A stretch of DNA of 64,000 nt from Toxonevra muliebris (Eukaryota > Arthropoda > Insecta > Diptera > Pallopteridae). The stretch's first letter is position 1. Each line of letters begins with the position of its first letter. Shown here piece by piece: positions 24,301-35,979 of this stretch. The translations under genes and the position numbers were made by a program. The notes beneath the pieces were generated by a model. The model made no database searches, was not told where the DNA came from, and was given only the letters and a program-made list of their open reading frames with translations. The DNA lies in NCBI GenBank assembly GCA_963691655.1, contig OY829328.1, positions 14,400,704-14,464,703 of the forward strand. The letters are read 5' to 3'.

Positions 24301-27300
24301 AGAAATGGTGTACTTTACTTATTTTTGTTTTGTTAAATTTTATTTTTAAAAATTAGCATTTCATAAACAAAAACATAAGCAAACAAGAAGCAAAATCAAA
24401 TATTGGGAATGTATGTGCGTAGGTACTACATATGTCGGAGGATGTGCAGCATTCATTCATGTTATAATCTTACAATGCATTCAACTCCTACTTGATCAAA
24501 AATATCTTAGGGTATATCTATCGTGTGATTGAAGCTGTTTATAGAATGAGCCATTATTCTTTCTAATTCATGCAAATTGCATGAAGATTAATTCGAAATG
24601 AAAGTTAATTGTCTAATTATTATAGCTCAAAAAAAATTGAAAGTTCTAAACAATTTTGTTTATTATATACCTATCTATCTATTCAAGTACATATATTGAA
24701 TACATTATATTTTGTTTACAAACAAAAAACAAGTTACTCAAAAAGCGTCATCGACTGTTTGTATAAAAAATACCGTATTTCGTTCTTCTCGTCGTTTCTC
24801 GTCAAATCGGCTTATTCGCCGATAGTAGAGATACATGAATGCATAGTTATGTATGTGCATATATGGCTGTAAATATGTACAAGAGCTTGTATTTTTGTAG
24901 ATATACATACAAACCTGTAAATAAAGTCAAAACACAAAATAAAACCAAAACTTTTTTGAGACGAGTTCGTTCGTTCGTCGCTCAGGCAAATACAACGTGA
25001 TGATCACGCACCGTAGTGATGATCGTTTACGATTCATGCTTGGGTTAATGACAATGGAAATTGTTGGTTGGCCAACGTTTGCACTAAAAACAAAAACAAA
25101 AAAGGAAAACAAAGAATTTAACACAGCGCGCTTGAGCTGCGCAAACTTTGCGATGCGTATTTTTTTTATTAAATGACTTGAGTGTTTATTTTCCTTGTTG
25201 CTGTTTGTTTATTTGGTTGTTTTGAGACAAGTTATTGCTATTTTTGAGTGGTTTTATAAGAATGTTTTTAATAGCGATTATTATGTATGGTACTACATAT
25301 TTTATTTTCAAATTAGAACTTCATGAGTAGGTACACAGTGAAATACAATTAATTGAAAGAAGTTCTCTAAAAAATTTTGAAGCTCTAGAAGATAATCAAC
25401 AAGGTCGGGTCAGTAAAATCACTATTCTCCCTCATTTATCCGAAGGGGAATTGAAACTATCCAACATCCAACCGATAACTGTTCACAACAGACTTCATGC
25501 TAATTGTATTTCGGGCACCACTTAAAAGGATGTAGTTATGTCAAGTTACCAAAAAGCAATAAAAAAGATTTATGTCCAAATAATTTTATAAAAATGTTGA
25601 TTGTACATGATAGATGAATACTCTTGGCTTAGTAAAGTTGATTCATTGTTCAGATAAGAGTTTTTGAAAAAAACTGTTAAAAGGTATTCAAGGAATATGG
25701 CAGCTCGTGGGGTTAAGTTAAATGGCGGTAATAAAAAAAAATGGTCAAATATCTATAATACACTTAATCATGATTATTGCCTTACTAGCGCTTAAAATTA
25801 AAAATTAAAAAATAAAGCCTTCAAATTTTATTACCAAGGACAAATACATACAATAATATATTTTATAGTTTATTATGCAAATTTTGGAAGCCTATTTGGT
25901 GTTCTATATATTGCCTAACTCTTCTATTATGTTTAGATTTCGTTTGAATAGACTTGTGTCTTTTTTTCAGTAATAAGTACGTTTGAAGAACCAGTGACCG
26001 GTATTAGATTTGTATGTGCATGCGATAGCATTTATATCAAGGATTAATATTTCAAATTTAAAGAAGATCCGAAAAACAGACAAAATCGATTTAGAAGTTC
26101 CGAAAAATAATTAAAAGGAGCCGAAATTTGGATGTTAGGAAAAAAATCGTTTAATTTGGAGAGAACTTTGGGCTAAGTAAAAATTTATTTTTCCCCCATT
26201 TTTTATTCACGTTTATGAAAAATTCAGGTTTTGTTCATAAAATCTAAACTTGCGGCATGATTTACACAGTCGATGACGGGTGTTAAGAGAGCATAATTCA
26301 AAAGTTCCATAACTTCAAGTTTTACTGTTTTCTGATTTCAAAAATCAACTGGTTTTACTACACGCCAAGTAGTAGCAAATTGCTTTTCAGCATCAAACTT
26401 TTGCTGAAGAAAAGAACAGCAACCTTAATAACAGATTTTCAGCTTCCAAGCTTTTGATTCGATTGAAAGCCAGATGAGACGACGGCAGTGTTGTATTGAT
26501 TTTTATTAAAAAATTCAAATATGAGCTTAAATTCAAAGTATTAAATTCATTTTTATAAATTTTTTTTACTTTATTTTTTCAAATTTTTTTTTAACATTTT
26601 GCTATGTTTATTGGGTATTTAGCCTTATAAAACACACAAAAGTTTCCAATATACAAAACTATTGATATGCAGATCTTTAAGATCTAAACGGTTTTTTCTT
26701 TTGAATGCCTTAATACAGGGTTATCCAGGAACGCTAGTCAACATGACGCGATGTTTTGGAAGAGGTCGAAATAAAAAGGAAATCGTATGGTTGGAGTGGG
26801 AGGCTTTTTGCCTCTTTTAAAAATAAAATCGTGTTTTAAGCGGAGTTGTAGTTTCGATCCACTCAAATGTACGCACATACATTTTGCTTATTGAATTTTA
26901 TATTACTTGAAATAATTAAAAATTCTGTGAAGCTGTGTTATTTTTTTTTTGTTACGTAATAAATTTTGTAAATATTTTTTAAATGTAAAAATACATGTTA
27001 CAAGTTTCATATTCATATATAAATACATACATATGAACAGATACAAATAGTATATCACATATTGCTCTAATTGTTAAAGTCCATATTTTGTATCTACATA
27101 TCTATAAAAATGAAACAATTTCAATGTAATTCTTTAGCGCTTTGTTGATTGAATCTAATTGAATTTTCATTTAAAATCTATCAAAATCAATTTGCATCTT
27201 TCTCATATGCACAACGGTTTCTATATTCATTGCCGAAGTAGAATAAATTATTATTATTACTGAAGTTAAGCGAATTCAATTAAAAAAACAAAATGTGGAA

Positions 27301-28629
27301 GGTGTCCCAGCAAAAACAAATTTTGAAGTTATAAGAGCGGCTCTTTTAACATGTCGCACATTAATTAACGAACTGTCACTATACAAAATTTATCAATTTT
27401 CAACGTTTGACGAACTACGTGTACGTATTGCATTGTCTCCACGTTTTATCTGAATTTTTTATGCCTTAAAGAGCGCATGGAGTCTATTTTGCCAAATATG
27501 TAAAGTAACAGCATGGTAATCAATGTGCGATATATACTCATATAATTGGTGGTAATACCTTAAATTATAAAAAAAAAATTAATTACACTCCGTGCCAATA
27601 AGAACGCATCGCCCTATTACTATTAATAAATCTTAAAAAACCCAACTTTGTATTTTTTATTATATAGGTTAGGCATTCCTATAAGTTTTCAGTTAATCTA
27701 AGACAAAGTTTCAATTCGTGGAAGAATATACTATTCTTCAAATTAGGTCCGTTTTATTAGGTTTTATTAAAAAAAACCAAAAAGGTCCATCATACCATTT
27801 TTTCATTTTTAAATACTAAAATAGCAAAATGGAGTAAAAAAATTTGCTTTCAAATCAAATTAATTGTTAATAAAATGAGGATAAAAATTACAAATGCATC
27901 AAATTTAAGCACTGTTGCGTTTTTATTGGCATGGGGTGTACACCACTTTTTTACTAATCGACTCATTTGAATGTTTTTCCTTTCCGTTATATCAATACAT
28001 GGCAAAAAGCAATTTTATCTTCTTAGAATTGCCTATGGTGGATATTACTTTGGAAAGAACTCTCTAATTTTTTTTTTTTTTGCTGGGTTACGTGGGGTAA
28101 TTCATGTTTCGAGTGTAAGTGCCAATATAAATTGACAACTTAAAATTATTAAAACAATTGAGGCGTTTTCATTAATAAAATCGTCATCAATTTTAATGGA
28201 ATGTAGTACAATTATGTTTATAAATACGCACACACAATTTAATTATTTAAAAAAAGTTTTTATGAAAAATTTCAAATAATGTCAGGGTATTTGAAAGTGA
28301 GCCAGAGGAAAATGAAAGTAAAAAGATCATAAATTCTTGTACATTGGTATACACTAGAAATATAAAAATACATACTATGCATCATAATAAATGAGTGGAT
28401 GTTGTTGTATAACCTCATCGAGTATCATGAGGCAATTCGCGTATCAGTTGTAGATTGTTTTGACGATATTATTGTAAAATGCAAATAACAGTTTTTACTT
28501 TGTTTGTCAAATTTTTAATTTACAATTCACTCTAAATTTTCAATTATTATTGTACTTTGAACACTCAAAAATTAAAAAAAAAATTGATTATAAAAATCTC
28601 AAAAATTGCACTTACATATCTTCAGCCAT
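18318..28629 (-). CDS. Drat: Drat-like medium-chain (MDR/zinc-less ADH) oxidoreductase
   Basis: Member of the alcohol dehydrogenase-like/quinone oxidoreductase superfamily. Drosophila Drat (CG1600) is reported as a stress- and death-linked ADH-domain protein; the name rests on family match and remembered location. Five exons: 28629-28616, 19949-19155, 18985-18838, 18765-18613 and 18434-18318, giving 408 residues. The first coding exon is 14 nt (ATG, MAED plus two bases) and splices in phase to GENPLSTAST. A GroES-like domain includes YPGFEVAGVIESLGSE and GQRVIIYPFDD. The Rossmann fold shows ILIVGTGGLALWAVRIA, a GxGxxA/G dinucleotide site. The catalytic-zinc Cys/His set of classical ADHs is not evident. 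A Ser-rich insert (SITSMSSVSSDLSDYS) interrupts the N-terminal domain. The 8.67-kb first intron carries a Tc1-type MITE. Function in this species is inferred. Confidence 0.84.
19950..28615. other. Long first intron of the Drat-like gene
   Basis: 8.67 kb of AT-rich sequence with no credible coding exon. Apart from the MITE at 27586-27938 I see only A/T runs and scattered TACATATG-type microsatellite fragments. Regulatory elements are likely in an intron this long, but none can be named from sequence. Confidence 0.55.
27586..27938. mobile_element. 353-bp Tc1/mariner-type MITE
   Basis: The left end starts CACTCCGTGCCAATAAGAAC and the reverse-complemented right end starts CACCCCATGCCAATAAAAAC. 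Both continue GCA, with four mismatches in 23 positions. TA lies directly outside each end (27584-27585 and 27939-27940). No transposase remains. Terminal sequence, TA flanks and size suit a non-autonomous Tc1/mariner derivative inside the Drat-like intron. Confidence 0.75.
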
Positions 28630-31600
28630 ATTTACTCGTAATTCGATTTAAACGATAACACAAAAACAACTAACTCAAGTATGTTTATTATTCACAGATA
28701 TTTTTTCAAATTCTAATTATATTCAATTTAACTTTTGTGTGAATTTATTTTTTTATTTTTTGTACCAAAGACTAGCATCGAGTGTTCTGCAATGTTCTAA
28801 AGAATTGTTGCATATGTACATGAAATAAGAATAAACAATATATACATATTTATATATGAATACATGTACTAGCTTGCGTGTGCCCGGCGTTGTCCGCGAA
28901 TCTGGTGGGATATTTCAGAACAGTGCAGTCATTTCGAAATGATAATAGTAATAAACAGTTTTAGATTAGACAGAAATTGATAGTGGCAATTTTTTTTTAT
29001 AAATGAGCAAGCAAACAAAATTCGCATACACTTATTTCTCTTATTATTTTTCATTTTATTATATTTTTGTGGGCAAACTAATGGTTATATCGATGATTAA
29101 GTGTTTTAGGTGGACTTTTGGGTGAAAATGATCCTTCAACATATCTACTTAGTGTGCAGTTGTTGTAAGTAACTAACCAATAATAAGTATTTAAAAATTA
29201 AAATTCAGTTAAGAAAATTTGAGTTCCTGTAAATGGGAAATATAATATTTTAAATATTTCGTTTTAACAATAAATAATTTACTTCTTAATACTCAAAATC
29301 TTAAGTTAACATGTATTTTAAAAGTTTCGAAATTTGTATCAGACCTTCTGGTTTGTGAACATCAAAAAATGGCTCTTAACTTGTATATGGGGTCAGTCAT
29401 TCAGTCAGTGCAAGTGTGCTTATATATAGAGATATGTAAATATGTAGATATATATGCCGGTATGTGAATGTAAATGTATACATTAATATATTTAATATTT
29501 TTTCTCTTTTGTTTCATACTCGTACACCCAAAAGAAATACTAACAAAAAAATTTATTTATAGTTTTAATTTGTGAAAACATTTGATTAACACAAAATAAG
29601 AAAACACAATGATTTCAATTAATCTATAATATATATAGGTGATTTCTTTTAATTAATGTAAAAAACTTGAATTTTTCTTATATACATAAAAATTTGCTTC
29701 GATGGGTCTAACTATAATTTTAACCCTATTTGAGATATTGTTGCATTACCACAAAATCTAGATTTTTATTTTGGCTGTCGTGAAGCAGTGGTTAATGTGT
29801 ATGTAAGATCTAGGTTCATATCTCGGATAAAAAAAAAACAATAACTGTTTCACTTTTATCATGGAAAAATGTTTTTGTTCATACAAAAATGTTGGCATGT
29901 AAGCAACTCTAAATTAACTACTTTACTCGAAATAATAAGAAAATTAAAACGATAACAGTTCGGACACACGAGAGGAAATTTTAGGCAAAAACTCTATAAA
30001 TTCTTACTATCCAAATTCAATTGAAAAGCAACATTTTTATTTATTTTTATTTTCACAAACAAACACAAAAATTCTTCTTCTTCTCCAAACTTATAGTCTG
30101 TCAAAACAAATTTCATATCTCACTGAAATTCCTTTTTTGTCGTGTGCCCACCTAAATTTGAAATTCTGAATTTCAATGAAATTCACCTTCGTATATCCGC
30201 ACTATAAATATGATTATAGTTTATCATAAATTTATATATAAATTTACTGTGTAAAAATTTTGTTATAATTGTATTTGAAATACGTGAACATTACAATTCT
30301 AAAAAACATGTTATAATTGTTCCACTTTAATTACACTGTAAGAACCAATGATGGTGATTTGAAAGGGTTTATTATTTTATTATTCTTATGGGCACATTTT
30401 TTTTATTTGTTTTCTTTAAGTGTAAACAAACATATTCAACATTTTCGATAATGTTAAAAATAGGGTTAATTCAGATAATTTCATTTAATTTGCAGCAGTA
30501 TAATTGGCTAACTTTATTTTTCTATATACATTTAAAACTAGTTTGAGCTTTTATTTATTCCAAAACAAAGCAGATGATAATGTGTTGCTAAATTTGTAGA
30601 ACTTACCCTATTTCCCACATAAGACAAATTAGCTGGTTTCAATTTATTTAGATAAATTTGTATACATCTATATTTAAACAATTTTATACTTTGACTTAAG
30701 TAAATAAACAAATAATTAGCGTTGTTTTCTTATGAGTACCAAATACCAAATGGTTATCATTAACGACACAGGCACAGGCACATATACATAAATCTTCTTC
30801 ATATACACACATATTTACAAAAGTTATGTGCATACATATATATGTATGTATATATATATATAATGATTTTGTAAATACGTAGTATCTAGCAACAATTTAA
30901 ATTCTCAATTATTTGAAATCTTTATAATTATATATGTATGGTATACAGGATCTTTCGTTTGCTACACCCATCATTTAAAAAATATTGAATAAATCTGATT
31001 TATACCTACAAATATTTTATAGAAACATATTTGTGAAAATACTGATAAGAGCGTTAAGGTAATCTATAGAAATATATTTATGCACTAATTTATTCGGATT
31101 TTTTAATTCGATTTTTTTTCTCATCCTATTGTTGTGCGTCGTACACATATTATTACACCCCCTAGTTACTATAACATATCAAATGGTTCACTCCTTAATA
31201 TGTAAAATAAATTGCCTTACCCTAATATTTTTCCTGTTAACAGATTAGGTTTTCTACTTGAGAACTAACCCATGTCAAAAGATGATTAAAAAGAGTGTAA
31301 AAGATAAATAATGGAAAATCATTTAAATTAAAGCATTTGAGGGTAGGACATAGATTATCTATTAATAGATTTTTCCTTGTCGCCTGTATAATAAATTGAA
31401 ATTACTTGATTCTATTTCATAATCATACAACTATGGAAGTAAAAATTGCGTAATGTTCTAATACTTTTTTTAGGTATATATTACCGTAAGCTACTTACCA
31501 CTACTTTTTGATGGAATTATCTTAGATTTCTTAGATTTGTGTAAGCTTTTTCTGATACGTAATTAATGATTTTGTGTACGATTGTTTTTTTTATTAAAAT

Positions 31601-32370
31601 CTTGCTGGTATACTTATACTTTTATATTATATAAGGCTTACTTTTTAAAACTTGTTTATTTCTGAGTAATTATTGGAAGTCAGTAAAATTTTTAATTTAA
31701 ATAGGACAATTTTTATTGTTCTTTTAGTTTTTTGCGTTGCTTTATTTTTATATCCTTGATGTCGTCTGTAGTAGCGAAAAGTTGAATAGTTATATTTGAC
31801 TTTGAAATCTCCTTTGGCAAAGCAGCACGTATCTTTGTATGAAATGTCTATGTAGTATTACAAACTCATATCCACCCTCGTTTGTTACTCCGAAGTCGAA
31901 AAAACAACAAACCTAGAAATTGCGCATAAATGCTGCGCAAAATATCCTTTTCCAATACATCCCACAAACAATCCACAATATGTGCACTGAAATTTTACAA
32001 TTTAATGAAGAAAATTTTATACAGTGTATATTTATGTTTACTCGAATGATTAAAATGATCATTGGTATTTTGGGGAGAATACGAACGTCCAATTAATGCC
32101 CGATTGTGTGCAGAACAAGATTTGCCAAACAAGATTTGAACAACCTTTCCTCAAGAAAAAAAATACCATATCTACTAATTATTAGTGCATTTAAATTGAA
32201 AAATTGGTATCTTTCTGTTTTATACGGTTGTTCTAAAATTGCATTTCCATAATATTAGATCGTTGAATTAAAAGAATTTGTTTTACTTTTAGCTGGATAT
32301 CTTACAAACTTGGCGTGGCACGAATTGAACTTTAAAGACAAGATATGAGTTCAGCGACCTCAAATTAACT
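28630..32370. other. Drat upstream flank and intergenic DNA
   Basis: About 3.7 kb between the Drat start and the transposon nest. It is AT-rich with TACATATA-type simple repeats near 30770-30870. The Drat promoter should be in the first few hundred bases; a short GC-richer patch (CGTGTGCCCGGCGTTGTCCG) lies near 28880. No gene is supported. Confidence 0.45.
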
Positions 32371-32628
32371 AATACTATGTTCTCACTGATCCGAAATTGC
32401 GTGGTTTCGACCATTTCCATGGTTTCGGCTGAAATTGCGCTGAAATGCTCAATTTCGTGATATAAAAGTATGTTAAACGAAACCACGTAAATGAGGTGAT
32501 TTCAACGAAACCGCATTCGAAACCACGCAAAAATCTAATGCAACCCTGAATGTGTTCGCTGAAATGAATTTGCTCTGAGATTTCTATTCTGACATTTATA
32601 TTTTGCTTTGCTATGAAAAAAACGAAAG

Positions 32629-32859
32629 CATGGCGAAATTATAACAGGTGATAGCAGCGTCAGCTCTGTCTTCTTCTTCTCTAATTTTTTTATATGAAGA
32701 TAATCTTAACTGTCAAAATCTTTGTTTTTTTTTTTGTTTACCATGTATTCGTTCTTGTGCTTTTGACAATTACGATTTTTAGCAACAACAAAGTAGCGTG
32801 TTGTTATTGTTATGTTGTACTTGTTGTAATGCTGCTACCACCATATTAAATCCGCCTTG
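32629..32859. mobile_element. hAT-type MITE, copy 1 (full length)
   Basis: 231 bp. The left end is CATGGCGAAATTATAACAGG and the reverse-complemented right end is CAAGGCGGATTTAATATGG. It is flanked by a perfect 8-bp direct repeat AACGAAAG (32621-32628 and 32860-32867), the target-site duplication length of hAT elements. Interior landmarks are GACAATTACGATTTTTAGCA and AACAACAAAGTAGCGTG, shared with copies at 34648 and 45477. Confidence 0.88.
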
Positions 32860-32972
32860 AACGAAAGTATAAAAAAAGTAATTTGTGTAGTGTGCTGGGA
32901 GAGGAGCTCACAGCCCAAGTATGCCAGAAAAGGTGGAAGAGCTGCGTAGGAGAAAAAAAACGGTCATACATA

Positions 32973-33903
32973 CAGCGGTGCCATATTGATAGATTTATCT
33001 GTAAATTACAGTTTTTTCGGTCGGCATGCAGTCTTACAGATTTCCCTCAAATATTACAGTTTATTCCCCAATTTTACAGTTTTTGCAATAATATGCAGAA
33101 TGTACTTAAATATGTTTTGGTTATCATAAAAATGTAATTGTATTTCAGAGTAGCACTTGCAGGTAGCAAATGTTGAAAGAATATTTCCCCAAATTTAAAC
33201 TAACAAAACTAAAATTCGAAAATCAGCTGAAAAGAACAAAAGACTTACTTAAAAAATTATAAAATTGAACAAATTTTGTGGTATCAAGAGAAATGTACAG
33301 GAAATTTGATGAAACCATTTTGAGAGCTTTTAAATTGTTGAATTGATTACTGTTGAACTATGACTACTCAAAAATTAGTTTACTTAATTTTAAAGGAATC
33401 AGTTTTTTTGATTTTATTAATATTATTACATATTTATTTAAGTAAATTAATTTTAACTATTTCAGAGCATTTTTGCGAGTAGAATCTGACACCAGTTAAA
33501 GGCAATTTTTTTTTCAAGCAAAAACGCAAATAAATAACGCAAATCAAATAACTTAATTTTTTGTTTTTGGTGAAAGTGTTATAAGACCTCGTTTAATATT
33601 AATACAAAATTTCTTTGTTCGTTTGTTTTTTATTTCCGAAACATGCGTAATGACCAAACTTTTTTTTTCCAAATTTTGCACCATTATTGTATTAGGTTTC
33701 CCCAGAAGTTATAGGATTTGAAATTTCAGCTCCGTTCAAGAAAGCATATCATCTCCCAAACATACGTAGACTATTATATTATTGGACCTATTAAATTTTG
33801 AATGTGTGGTGGAATGATGGGCAAGTGACTGAGAAACTTTTCAAATACAAAATTTAGTTTTTTTCCAAAATACAGTTTTTGCCCAAAAAATATGGCAACA
33901 CTG
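32973..33903. mobile_element. 931-bp non-autonomous hAT-like element
   Basis: Starts CAGCGGTGCCATATT and, on the other strand, CAGTGTTGCCATATT, matching the CAGNG-type ends of hAT transposons. The flanking 8-mers CATACATA and TATACATA match at seven of eight positions, consistent with a decayed target duplication. ACAGTTTT-type motifs recur inside both ends. I see no transposase reading frame. Confidence 0.7.
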
Positions 33904-34487
33904 TATACATATGAACAAATGAAGGAGGAGCTGCATAGTGGCTGCGGTTGAAGTGGAACAAAGTAACATGAGAATTGATTGACGCTTTCTTGTATACACT
34001 TTTATTTTGTTGCTAAATATTTTGTTTATTATTGTGATTCTCTTCGTATTCAAATTTATTCAATATTTGCAATAATTATATAAGCCGCCGGCATTTTACA
34101 AGAAATAAACGATGAATTGTCCAACAAAGGCATAATCGAAACCAGCTTCACAATGTGGACAATTGCAGTTTCGTTCGAAACCATTTACCGAAACCACGCA
34201 ATTTTGGTTCAATGGGAACATGGTGTAAGACCCCTGTTCCACGCTAAAATTCTTCATGCAATCAATTGCATGCAAATCGAGTTTGTAGGTGAAAAAGATG
34301 AGTAGTTTGCGGGTTAGACAAAATTGCACGGTCGCTGATATTGCTGCAATACTTTTAACAGTTCTACTTTATCTCTTCCGTTTTTTTTTTTTCTCTTTGT
34401 TTTATTCTGATTTTGATAAGCGCACACAGACTTGTGAATATAAAATAAAATTTATTCGATTATTTTGTGCGGTTTTTGGCTTCATTA

Positions 34488-35017
34488 GCGTTTTCTTTTC
34501 TTGACAATATGTTGCATGTTGCCTCGTGCCATGACACCAATTTTTTAATGTTGCCCTCAACCCTGCCAAAATGTTGCATATTTTAGTGCAAGAAAAGAAC
34601 ATAAAAATGCTACCCTGTCAGAATCAACTAATTTGTAAGGCAACATTCATGGCGAAATTATAACAGGTGATAGCAGCGTCAGCTCTTCTTCTTTTTTATA
34701 TGAAGATAATCTTAACTGTCAAAATCTTTGTTTTTTTCCATGCATTTGTTCTTGTGCTTTTGACAATTACGATTTTTAGCAACAACAAAGTAGCGTGTTG
34801 TTATTGTTACGTTGTACTTGTTGTAATGATACTACCACCATGTTAAATCCGCCTTGGCAACATTCTTACCCTGCCATTTATTTGAGTGCAACATTTTTTA
34901 GATAAGAACACAATACTCTCTGAAAAGGCTACCTCTTTTAAAAAAAAAAATACGAAATTTGACAGCCCTCGCACGGTGCAAAAAAAATGTTGCATTTTTA
35001 TCGAGAAAAGAAAACGC
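34488..35017. mobile_element. TIR element split by a nested MITE
   Basis: Ends are inverted copies: GCGTTTTCTTTTCTTGA on the left and, reverse-complemented, GCGTTTTCTTTTCTCGA on the right. Both continue into ATGTTGCA-type and TGC(C/A)-rich inner sequence. TA lies directly outside each end (34486-34487 and 35018-35019). A younger MITE sits at 34648-34855 inside it; removing that copy and one target duplication leaves about 314 bp. Probably Tc1/mariner-like by its TA flanks, with no coding capacity. Confidence 0.72.
34648..34855. mobile_element. hAT-type MITE, copy 2 (nested, full length)
   Basis: 208 bp, the same family as 32629-32859. Ends are CATGGCGAAATTATAACAGG and, reverse-complemented, CAAGGCGGATTTAACATGG. 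The flanking 8-mers are identical, GCAACATT at 34640-34647 and 34856-34863, so the target duplication is perfect. It lies inside the element at 34488-35017 and must be younger than it. Confidence 0.9.
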
Positions 35018-35019
35018 TA

Positions 35020-35979
35020 TAAGACTTTTCAGTGTGAAACTTTATTAACAACTGTTTAAAAATTATGTAAAAAGTATTGAGTACAAAGTATTTCTTTAAT
35101 ATAAAACAAATGCAAAAATAAATTAATTTTGTAAATGTTGTATGTTACACAGCGAAAACAGTATTAAGCACATACAGAAATTAAATGTCGAAAGTGGTGC
35201 AACTCACTTTCTGATGTATTGCTGAGTGTATTTGCAGCAGGCTTGCCAACTTTGGGGAATCCCCCCATTTTGCGGGAATAGTGAAGCTCTGGGATAATGG
35301 GGGAATGACTCCAATATTTGAGGGGATTTTAAGACAATGGCTTGGGTTGGATTCAATTCGGAAAATGACAGAAAATGGTTGATACTGATCAAAATTAGAT
35401 TAAATAGTCGCACAAATTAAAAATAATTTAATTAATCCATTTAAAAATGGACGGCCATCATTGTTAGAGTTGAGTTTCGGCAGATAAGGGGTCTAAGAAA
35501 CAGTGCCAATACTGGTTGCCACCCACTTAAGTTGTAATTTCCATGAATTAAAAAATAACAAAAAGTATGGATAGAAATAGTACCTCACTATTTGGGTGGT
35601 TGCAGAAGTAAATATATTATCATTCAAAATTTCAATATTCATTTTTAATATTCAAGTTTTTTCAAAACTTGTATTAAGTATTTTACCTAACTTTACGAGC
35701 TTATGGTTATATTTCGACAATATAGATTTGGTTTCCATCAAGCTTGTTATCGCTTATGCTCGCAACGAATTACACGGTTGGCATTAGGTACTATCATAAA
35801 ATGCAACACTGCAGGAAAACGATTTTTCGAACATCAATTAAATATTTGACAACGTCATTTCGAATTACCTCAACGTAATGAAATTCACTTCATTTTTGTT
35901 CACTGGAACACCCACTTGTAAAAAGTAATTTGTCAACACCGTTTCAATACGTAAAGTTAATAATTCAACAAAATATAAA
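35020..35979. other. Upstream flank of cytochrome b5
   Basis: 960 bp with no gene. Near 35245-35335 there is a G-run-rich patch (TTTGGGGAATCCCCCC), resembling the CCCC-rich motifs near 11311 and 12300 in reverse. The Cyt-b5 promoter and 5' UTR should be in the last few hundred bases; no TATA box stands out. Confidence 0.45.

Larger units (their letters stand above)
32373..34225. mobile_element. Diverged TIR transposon hosting two other elements
   Basis: The left end (from about 32373) has ATGTTCTCACTGATCCGAAA and the reverse-complemented right end has ATGTTCCCATTGAACCAAAA. Both then share ATTGCGTGGTTTCG. TAA lies outside both ends (32370-32372 and 34226-34228). The interior holds the MITE at 32629-32859 and the hAT-like element at 32973-33903, leaving about 690 bp of host element. 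No transposase is readable. The pairing is clear over about 35 bp; the exact terminus and TSD are tentative. Confidence 0.55.

Noticed and set aside
26470..26500. GGCAGTGTTGTATTGATTT as a hAT left end
   Set aside because: No inverted partner or 8-bp duplication found within reach.
29950..30170. Possible TIR pair GGACACACGAGAGG / GGGCACACGACAAA
   Set aside because: Too few matching bases and no flanking duplication.
34117..34504. Overlapping open frames near the transposon nest
   Set aside because: They cross an inverted-repeat end and have no protein resemblance.
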